Shown here: piece after piece, positions 7,765-13,907 of the stretch
Layout: every line of letters starts with the position of its first letter
Position numbering within the stretch: position 1 is the first letter of the stretch
Assembly: GCA_024653775.1 (NCBI GenBank)
Contig: JANLHZ010000315.1
Location: forward strand, 1-38,841
Reading direction: 5' to 3'
Origin: Planctomycetota bacterium
GTDB taxonomy: Bacteria; Planctomycetota; UBA8742; JACQVU01; JANLHZ01
DNA: 38,841 bases
Translations under genes and position numbers: made by a program
Notes under the pieces: generated by a model
Databases searched by the model: none
Seen by the model: only the letters and a program-made list of their open reading frames with translations
What the model was told of the DNA's origin: nothing

Positions 7765-9176
7765 CGAGCGACCTGCGGCCCTATCCCGAATACAAGGACT
7801 CCGGCCTGCCGTGGCTCGGCCGGGTTCCGGCGCATTGGGGCATGGTGCGTATGAAGCACCTGCTTAGAGAACGTAATGTGCGCGGGTATCCGGACGAACC
7901 ACTCCTCGCCGCCACTCAGACGATGGGTGTAGTCCGGAAGGAGGACTACGAGAACCGAACCGTGGTTGCCATGAAGGACTTGCACCTGCTAAAGCTGGTG
8001 GAAGTAGGTGACTTCGTTATCAGCCTTCGCTCATTCCAAGGGGGTATTGAACACGCGCGACACCGCGGAATCATTAGCCCGGCATACACAGTCCTTTACC
8101 CTGGCACCCCCTCGCTACACCCGTACCTTGCGTCGCTGTTCAAGTCCCGCCCGTTCATCGATGCCTTGCGCCTATACGTCACCGGTATCCGCCAAGGTCA
8201 GAATGTCGACTACGTGCGCCTGAGCCGATCATCGATTCCGGTTCCGCCATCGGAAGAGCGAGACGCGATTGCCCAGTTTGTAGACGACCTGGACCGCCGA
8301 TGTCGCCGGTTCATCCGCAACCGTCGGCGGTTGATTGAGGTGTTGAACGAGCAGAAGCAGGCCATCATCAACCGGGCGGTCACCCGCGGCCTCGACCCCA
8401 ACGCCCCCCTCAAGCCGTCCGGCATCGAGTGGCTTGGAAGTATTCCTGAGCATTGGGAGGTCATGTCACTGAAGCGGGTACTGCGAAGCCTAATCGACTG
8501 TGAGCACAAGACTGCCCCGGCTGCGGAAGGGACCGGCTTCCACGTGATTCGCACATCAGCCGTGAAATTAGGAAAGCTGCGATGGTCTGGAACCTATCAG
8601 ACCACAAAGGATGCCTTTGACCAGTGGACCCAGCGTGGAACGCCGGAAGCTGGCGATGTGGTATTTACGCGTGAAGCGCCAGCGGGTGAGGCGTGTGTCG
8701 TGCCAGCGGACGCCGACGTTTGCCTCGGCCAGCGCACTGTTTTGATGAAACTCAAGAGAGACGAATACGATCCTAGATTCCTTGTAAACATGATTTACGC
8801 AGGACCACCGCGCTTTCGCATTCAATTGGCTACGCAGGGATCGACAGTCGGCCACTTCAACATGGACGATATCGGCTGGATGCGAATATTGAAGCCACCC
8901 ATTGAGGAACAGATAGCGATCGCTGTTAGTGTCGGCGACCAAACTCGTAACGTGGACGCGGCCATCGAGAAAGCGGAACGTGAGATCGACCTGATCCGCG
9001 AGTACCGCACGCGGCTGATTGCCGACGTGGTGACCGGCAAGGTGGACGTACGCGGCCTCGCGCCGGCTGAGCCGCCTTCGGCCGACGAACAGAGCGACGA
9101 AGGGATCGACGACGAGGAGATGCTGGGGGACGACGAGCCCGAACTCGTCGAGGAGGCAGCCGATGCCGACGACTGA
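7761..9176 (+). CDS. hsdS: Type I restriction-modification specificity subunit HsdS
   Basis: 471 residues with the usual pseudo-symmetric layout. Target recognition domain 1 starts with SGLPWLGRVPAHW (residue 11 on) and ends in the IPVPPSEERDAIAQFVDDL stretch near 160. A central conserved helix (RRLIEVLNEQKQAIINRAV) follows. Domain 2 starts SGIEWLGSIPEHWE near 220 and ends in KPPIEEQIAIA near 378, then a distal helix ending in VTGKVDVRG near 424-432. Each domain would read half of a bipartite DNA target and direct both methylation and cleavage. The last 35 residues form a strongly acidic tail (SDEGIDDEEMLGDDEPEL), an addition I do not associate with the core family. The start overlaps the hsdM stop by 4 nt, and hsdR starts 14 nt before this stop, implying translational coupling. 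Confidence 0.93.
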   Translation: MTSDLRPYPEYKDSGLPWLGRVPAHWGMVRMKHLLRERNVRGYPDEPLLAATQTMGVVRKEDYENRTVVAMKDLHLLKLVEVGDFVISLRSFQGGIEHARHRGIISPAYTVLYPGTPSLHPYLASLFKSRPFIDALRLYVTGIRQGQNVDYVRLSRSSIPVPPSEERDAIAQFVDDLDRRCRRFIRNRRRLIEVLNEQKQAIINRAVTRGLDPNAPLKPSGIEWLGSIPEHWEVMSLKRVLRSLIDCEHKTAPAAEGTGFHVIRTSAVKLGKLRWSGTYQTTKDAFDQWTQRGTPEAGDVVFTREAPAGEACVVPADADVCLGQRTVLMKLKRDEYDPRFLVNMIYAGPPRFRIQLATQGSTVGHFNMDDIGWMRILKPPIEEQIAIAVSVGDQTRNVDAAIEKAEREIDLIREYRTRLIADVVTGKVDVRGLAPAEPPSADEQSDEGIDDEEMLGDDEPELVEEAADADD

Positions 9177-12117
9177 CACATCCGAAAAGGGCCTGGAGGC
9201 CCTGATCGTCGAGTCGCTGGTGAGCCAGGCCGGTTACGTGCAGGGCCGCAGCGAGGACTACGACCGCGACCATGCCGTGGACCTGGCGCAGCTTCAGGCG
9301 TTCGTCAGCGCCACCCAGCCGGAGACGGCCGAGGCGCTGGGGCTGGGCGAGGATACGCCCAAGCGGATGCAGTTCCTCCACCGCCTCCAGGGCGAGATCG
9401 CCAAGCGCGGCGTGATCGACGTGCTTCGCGGCGGCGTCAAGCACGGCCCCATCCACCTGGACCTGTTCTACGGCACGCCGACGCCCGGCAACACCAAAGC
9501 CGAGGATCGGTTCGCGGCCAACGTGTTCTCCGTCACGCGGCAACTGCGGTACAGCAAGGATGAGACGCAGTTCTCGCTGGACCTGGGCGTCTTCATCAAC
9601 GGCCTGCCGGTGGCGACGTTCGAACTGAAGAACCGGCTGACCAAGCAGACCGTCGAGGACGCGGTGCAGCAGTACAAGCGTGACCGAGACCCGAAGGAGC
9701 TGCTGTTCCAGTTCGGCCGATGCATGGTGCATTTCGCCGTGGACGACCAGGAGGTGCGGATGTGTACGCACCTCAAGGCCAAGGACTCGTGGTTCCTGCC
9801 GTTCAACATGGGCTTCAACGACGGCGCGGGCAACCCGCCCAACCCGGATGGGCTGAAGACGGCATACCTGTGGGAGCAGGCGCTGACCAAGGCGGGCATT
9901 ACGGACATCATCGAGAACTACGCCCAGGTCGTGGAGGAGAAGGACGACAAGGGTCGCAAGAAGCAGAAGCAGATCTTCCCGCGATACCACCAGCTCGACG
10001 TGGTGCGGAAGCTGCTGGCCGACGCCCAGGCGAGCGGCGCGGGCAAGCGGTATCTGATCCAGCACTCGGCCGGCAGCGGCAAGAGCAACTCCATCGCGTG
10101 GCTGGCGCATCAGCTTGTAGGGTTGGACCATAGCGGCTCGACGATCTTCGACTCGGTGATCGTCGTGACGGACCGGCGTGTGCTGGACAAGCAGATCAAA
10201 GACACCATCCGAGGGTTCGCCCAGGTGTCGGCGACGGTCGGCCACGCGGAGCGCAGCGGCGACCTGCGGCGGTTTCTGCGCGAGGGCAAGAAGATCATCA
10301 TCTCGACGGTGCAGAAGTTCCCGTTCATCCTGGACGAGATCGGGGACGAGCACCGGGGCCGGAAGTTCGCCATCATCATCGACGAGGCACACTCCAGCCA
10401 AGGCGGGCGCACGGCGGCGAAGATGAACATCGCGCTGGCCGAGAACGGCGGTGAGGGTGAGGACGAAGACTACGAGGACCAGATCAACCGGATCATGGAG
10501 GCACGGAAGATGCTGGGCAACGCCAGCTACTTCGCATTCACGGCCACGCCGAAGAACAAGACGCTGGAGATATTCGGCGAGCCGGTGCCGGACGGGGACA
10601 AGGTACGCCACAAGCCGTTCCACAGCTACACGATGAAGCAGGCGATCCAGGAGGGGTTCATCCTGGACGTGTTGGCCAACTACACGCCGGTGGAGAGCTA
10701 CTACCGGCTGATGAAGACGGTGGAGGACGACCCCGAGTTCGACACGAACCGGGCAACCAGGAAGCTGCGGCGGTACGTCGAGAGCCACGACCATGCGATT
10801 CGGCAGAAGGCCGAGATCATGGTGGACCACTTCCATGAGCAGGTGATCGCGCGGCGAAAGATCGGAGGGCAGGCGCGGGCGATGGTTATCTGCAGCGGCA
10901 TCCAGCGGGCGATCCAGTACTTCCACGCGGTGTCGGCGTACCTGACGAAGCGAAAGAGTCCGTACAAGGCCATCGTCGCGTTCTCGGGCGAGCACGAAGA
11001 CGGCGGTCGGCAGGTGACGGAGGCGACGCTCAACGAGTTCCCCAGCGCCCAGATTGAGAAGAAGTTCCAGCAGGACCCGTATCGGTTCCTGATCGTGGCG
11101 GATAAGTTCCAGACCGGCTACGACGAGCCGCTCTTGCACACGATGTACGTGGACAAGATTCTCTCTGGTATTAAGGCAGTGCAGACGCTGTCGCGACTAA
11201 ACCGGGCGCACCCGCAGAAGACCGACACGTTTGTTCTCGACTTCGTGAACGACACCGACACGATCACGATGGCGTTTGCCGACTACTACCGAACTACCGT
11301 GCTCAGCGAGGAGACCGACCCCAACAAGCTGCACGACCTGAAGGGTGCGCTGGACGGGTATCAGGTTTACGCGCGGCAGCAGGTGCGGCAGTTGGTCGAG
11401 CTTTTCCTCGGTGGTGCGGACCGCGACACGCTGGACCCGATATTGGATGTGTGTGTCGCCACCTACAACGCCGACCTCGACGAGGACGGGCAAGTCGATT
11501 TCAAGGGCAAGGCCAAGGCGTTCGTGCGGACGTATGGGTTCCTGGCGTCGATCCTGCCGTACACCAACCGCGACTGGGAAGAGCTGTCGATCTTCCTGAA
11601 CTTCCTCATCCCCAAGCTGCCTGCCCCGATCGAGGAAGACCTGTCGAAGGGAATTCTCGAGTCCATCGATATGGACAGCTACCGCAACGAGGTGAAGGAA
11701 ACGCTGAAGCTGACCTTGGCCGACGAGGACGGCGAGGTCGGCCCAGTGCCCACAAGCGGCGGCGGACGCAAGCCGGAGCCGGAACTGGACCGTCTGAGCA
11801 ACATCATCAAGGCGTTCAACGACCATTTCGGCAACATCGACTGGAAGGACGCAGATCGTATCCGCAAGGTGATCGCCGAGGAACTTCCGGGTAAGGTCGC
11901 GGCGGACAAGGCATACCAGAACGCCATGAAGAACAGCGACAAAGCTGCGGCACGCCTAGAGCACGACCGGGCACTGCAGAAGGTGGTTATCGAGATGCTG
12001 TCTGACCATACGGAACTGTTCAAGCAGTTCAGCGACAATCCGAGCTTCAAGAAGTGGCTGGCGGATACGATATTTTCCGTGACCTATGACGACTACGTGC
12101 CGGAGGCCCGGTCATGA
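9163..12117 (+). CDS. hsdR: Type I restriction-modification endonuclease subunit HsdR
   Basis: 984 residues. The N-terminal nuclease domain carries the PD-(D/E)xK half-motif E154-L-K156 (ATFELKNRL), followed by the QxxxY element (AVQQYK). A superfamily 2 translocase follows, with Walker A GSGKS at 304-308, DEAH at 407-410 and the FTATP motif III, then helicase domain 2 with ADKFQTGYDEP and LSRLNRAHP. A C-terminal helical region would contact the M2S core. The subunit translocates and cuts DNA lacking host methylation. All motifs are intact, so the system looks functional. It overlaps hsdS by 14 nt. Its TGA overlaps a further ATG (12114), suggesting the donor operon carried another gene that is cut off by the insertion boundary. 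Confidence 0.95.
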   Translation: MPTTDTSEKGLEALIVESLVSQAGYVQGRSEDYDRDHAVDLAQLQAFVSATQPETAEALGLGEDTPKRMQFLHRLQGEIAKRGVIDVLRGGVKHGPIHLDLFYGTPTPGNTKAEDRFAANVFSVTRQLRYSKDETQFSLDLGVFINGLPVATFELKNRLTKQTVEDAVQQYKRDRDPKELLFQFGRCMVHFAVDDQEVRMCTHLKAKDSWFLPFNMGFNDGAGNPPNPDGLKTAYLWEQALTKAGITDIIENYAQVVEEKDDKGRKKQKQIFPRYHQLDVVRKLLADAQASGAGKRYLIQHSAGSGKSNSIAWLAHQLVGLDHSGSTIFDSVIVVTDRRVLDKQIKDTIRGFAQVSATVGHAERSGDLRRFLREGKKIIISTVQKFPFILDEIGDEHRGRKFAIIIDEAHSSQGGRTAAKMNIALAENGGEGEDEDYEDQINRIMEARKMLGNASYFAFTATPKNKTLEIFGEPVPDGDKVRHKPFHSYTMKQAIQEGFILDVLANYTPVESYYRLMKTVEDDPEFDTNRATRKLRRYVESHDHAIRQKAEIMVDHFHEQVIARRKIGGQARAMVICSGIQRAIQYFHAVSAYLTKRKSPYKAIVAFSGEHEDGGRQVTEATLNEFPSAQIEKKFQQDPYRFLIVADKFQTGYDEPLLHTMYVDKILSGIKAVQTLSRLNRAHPQKTDTFVLDFVNDTDTITMAFADYYRTTVLSEETDPNKLHDLKGALDGYQVYARQQVRQLVELFLGGADRDTLDPILDVCVATYNADLDEDGQVDFKGKAKAFVRTYGFLASILPYTNRDWEELSIFLNFLIPKLPAPIEEDLSKGILESIDMDSYRNEVKETLKLTLADEDGEVGPVPTSGGGRKPEPELDRLSNIIKAFNDHFGNIDWKDADRIRKVIAEELPGKVAADKAYQNAMKNSDKAAARLEHDRALQKVVIEMLSDHTELFKQFSDNPSFKKWLADTIFSVTYDDYVPEARS

Positions 12118-12185
12118 GTGTCCGCGCCGCCCCGCTGCGAAGGTCTTGCGTGATGAAGCCGTGGAGCTGCCCCACACGTTCTTGA
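12114..12185 (+). pseudogene. Truncated start of a gene following hsdR
   Basis: ATG at 12114 overlaps the hsdR stop as ATGA, the same coupling seen at hsdM/hsdS. Only 23 codons follow before TGA. A frame shifted by one reads KVLRDEAVELPHTF up to the DR1-R boundary at 12169, which looks more protein-like than the ATG frame. I read this as the remains of a fourth operon gene lost at the junction. In related operons the gene after hsdR is often a M48-type metallopeptidase, but the fragment is too short to tell. Confidence 0.35.
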
Positions 12186-12289
12186 CTTCCGTGACGCTCC
12201 CCGTCTCCGGCTGGTACTCGATGATCAGCCCCTTGCCAGCGTAGCGGACGATTCCCCTTGTTTCCGGAAACGAGTTTTTCGAAGCTCAT
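12169..12289 (-). pseudogene. Displaced 5'-end fragment of the RNase H-DUF4177 gene
   Basis: The ATG at 12289 and the first residues MSFEKLVSGNKG match the intact gene at 4442-5350. A 1-nt insertion in a G run then breaks the frame, and similarity stops after about 40 codons at the hsd insert edge. This is the operon-proximal copy, left without its body when the hsd operon came in. Confidence 0.85.
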
Positions 12290-12397
12290 CGCTGAATAGT
12301 AGTCCGTAGTCGGTAGTCAGAAAAATGCAGAACGCAGAATGCAGAATGCAGATCGAATAAGGAACTACTCCATCGAAAAATATGATACGTCTTCCGC
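12169..12397. repeat. Right direct repeat flanking the hsd island (DR1-R)
   Basis: 229 nt, near-identical to 5231-5465 and in the same orientation. It runs from 52 nt after the hsdR stop to just inside the 3' end of the hypothetical gene at 12365-12889, and carries a heptamer array one unit shorter than DR1-L. Confidence 0.9.
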
Positions 12398-12889
12398 GCG
12401 GAAGTAAAGAATCGATTCCGAGCCGAAGCAGACGTCGGCGCCAGACATCGTAAGCTTCTTGCCGCCCGAGAGATGAAGGACAGTGCCTCGCTCCTCGTTT
12501 CGAAGCTCTTCGACGAGAAGCCCCACCAGCGGCTCGATCGCGGCGCGGCGGTTCCATACCGCGCTGCCGCCTTCCGGGACGAACTCGAGCGTCACCAGAT
12601 CTGCAAGCGGATCCTTCGATCCCCGTGGCATAAGCCTCTCCCACAGGCTGACGTCGCAGATCCACATCTCCGAAACCGCGACGACCCGCAAAAAGTTCTT
12701 CCCGGACAGCTCGATCGTCAGCGCGTCGTCGAACAAATGGAAATTCGTAATCGTCAGTCCGCTAATGAATTCCGAGAGGAACGGATCGATGCGATATCTT
12801 GCTGGAATGCTCGCGCCGGTTTTTTTTGCTCGGGCGGACCTTCCCGGCTCCGGATCAGGCCTCGAAATCAGCTTGACGTGCGTCCTCAT
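12365..12889 (-). CDS. Hypothetical protein in the stress-switch operon
   Basis: 174 residues with no recognised domain, signal peptide or membrane span. The middle (SGLTITNFHLFDDALTIELS, GKNFLRVVAVSEMWICDVS) looks like a small mixed alpha/beta cytosolic protein. The start is set by translational coupling: ATG 12889 overlaps the STAS gene stop as ATGA. An open frame continues upstream of this to 13300 but only as a shadow of the STAS gene. Position directly after rsbV/rsbW-like genes suggests a role in, or under control of, that switch. Its last codons lie in the DR1 repeat, and a fragment of them recurs at 5433. Confidence 0.7.
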   Translation of the reverse strand: MRTHVKLISRPDPEPGRSARAKKTGASIPARYRIDPFLSEFISGLTITNFHLFDDALTIELSGKNFLRVVAVSEMWICDVSLWERLMPRGSKDPLADLVTLEFVPEGGSAVWNRRAAIEPLVGLLVEELRNEERGTVLHLSGGKKLTMSGADVCFGSESILYFRAEDVSYFSME

Positions 12890-13239
12890 GCCGGGAATGC
12901 ACTCACGGCTTCGCGGAGGTCGTAGCAGATTTTGAACATCAGCGTGATGCCGAGGAGGTCGAAGACTTCCTTCACGTTGTCGTTCGGCTTGATGAGTATG
13001 ATCTCGCCTTCGTTTTCCTGCGCGACGCTGAGGTTTCCGATGAAGACTCCCGCGCCCGCGGAGGAGATGTACTCGACTTTCTCGAGATCGATGATGACGC
13101 GGTAATTCCCCTGCTCGAACTGATCTTGAATCTCGGCGTCCATCATTTCGAAGGTGTGCGCGTCGAGAAAGCCCTCGACCGAGAGGTAGACGATGCCACC
13201 CTTCATCTTTCGTGACGTAATTGAAAAATCGGCACTCAC
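12886..13239 (-). CDS. STAS-domain anti-sigma factor antagonist (RsbV/SpoIIAA type)
   Basis: 117 residues, a single STAS domain. The family landmarks are the edge strand GGIVYLSVEGFLDAHTFEMM, the strand YRVIIDLEKVEYI, and the phosphoacceptor loop SSAGAGVF at residues 59-66. In partner-switching modules the dephosphorylated antagonist binds the RsbW-type kinase and frees its target. The exact phosphorylated Ser here (59 or 60) cannot be decided by eye because the loop reads SSAG rather than DSSG. The GTG start at 13239 overlaps the kinase stop by 4 nt and has GGAGGA 8 nt upstream. The natural phosphatase partner is the PP2C protein encoded upstream in the same operon. Confidence 0.9.
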   Translation of the reverse strand: MSADFSITSRKMKGGIVYLSVEGFLDAHTFEMMDAEIQDQFEQGNYRVIIDLEKVEYISSAGAGVFIGNLSVAQENEGEIILIKPNDNVKEVFDLLGITLMFKICYDLREAVSAFPA

Positions 13240-13703
13240 AGGGTTTGTCCTCCTCCGCCCGAAGGGGTCTCTTTCTTCTTTTCGGGAACATAACGTACAA
13301 GCTTTAGCTCATTCATTTTTCCCTCTTCAAAATGATACACCACCTCGTCCATTATCTTGCGCATCAGGAACACGCCGAGACCCTTCTTCTTGCCAGTCTT
13401 GATGTGATTTTCGATGTCCACGTCCGAGATGGAATTCGGGTCGAAGGAACTGCCTTCGTCCCTTACATATACCGTAAATCTGGTCATTTCGCCCACGATC
13501 TCGACTTCGATTTTTCCGTCGCGAACGTCCGCGGGGTAGCCGTGCTCGATTATGTTCGCGACCGCTTCGTCAACCGCAAGAATAATCTTGTTCTCCTCCG
13601 ACTTCGGCAGCGGGCCCTTTCTGAAATGATCGAGGACGAAAGACCTCACCTTTGGAAGGTTTTCAGTCGAGTTCGAAATTGCTAATGTTCCTCTCGTGAG
13701 CAA
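13236..13703 (-). CDS. Anti-sigma factor serine/threonine kinase (RsbW/SpoIIAB type)
   Basis: 155 residues, a single GHKL-type ATPase domain. The N box has E46 and N50 in AVDEAVANIIEHGY, the G1 box is DEG at 82-84, and the G2 box is KKGLGVFLMRKI near 107-116. This kinase would phosphorylate the STAS protein encoded just downstream and sequester a sigma factor or other regulator. No sigma factor gene is in the window, so the final target is unknown. The best start is TTG at 13703, preceded by GGAG at a 6-nt spacing; no ATG lies in the right place. The C-terminus ends in a short GGGG tail beyond the fold. Confidence 0.88.
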   Translation of the reverse strand: MLTRGTLAISNSTENLPKVRSFVLDHFRKGPLPKSEENKIILAVDEAVANIIEHGYPADVRDGKIEVEIVGEMTRFTVYVRDEGSSFDPNSISDVDIENHIKTGKKKGLGVFLMRKIMDEVVYHFEEGKMNELKLVRYVPEKKKETPSGGGGQTL

Positions 13704-13718
13704 CGCTTCTCCAACTGG

Positions 13719-13907
13719 TTTAGGAGGCTAAAATAAATAAACTATCCATCTCGCATCTCATCTTCACGCCATCTTCTCTTCGCTCTCGGTCGTCAAATAC
13801 TCATCGGAACTATGGCTACGACTCCGTTTTGACTTCTTCGATCGAAGCGAACCTGACATAAACCCGAGCGCGATTTTGAATACCTTATTAATTTTAGCCT
13901 CCTTAAA
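13719..13907. repeat. Long-range imperfect inverted repeat in the phosphatase-kinase gap
   Basis: TTTAGGAGGCTAAAATAAAT at 13719 is mirrored by ATTTTAGCCTCCTTAAA ending at 13907, about 20 bp with a few mismatches and a loop of about 145 nt. On the operon (minus) strand the upstream arm places an AAGGAGG just after the phosphatase stop. The arms could pair in the mRNA and hide that ribosome site. Confidence 0.5.
13764..13892 (-). CDS. Possible small ORF in the phosphatase-kinase gap
   Basis: On the minus strand AAGGAGG lies 5 nt before an ATT at 13892 that opens a 42-codon frame (NKVFKIALGFMSGSLRSKKS, then a Ser/Glu-rich end). An in-frame ATG at 13859 would give 31 residues. The strong ribosome site and an otherwise unexplained 199-nt gap in a tightly packed operon argue for it. 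The rare start codon and low-complexity composition argue against. Treat as speculative. Confidence 0.2.
   Translation of the reverse strand: MNKVFKIALGFMSGSLRSKKSKRSRSHSSDEYLTTESEEKMA

Noticed and set aside
8926-11139. 737-codon antisense frame over hsdS and hsdR
   Set aside because: Same reason: the plus strand carries complete family motifs, and the antisense frame is Arg/Leu/Val/His-rich without a domain.
12890-13300. N-terminal extension of the hypothetical gene 12365-12889
   Set aside because: This part is a shadow of the STAS gene; the ATGA overlap at 12886-12889 gives a natural start.
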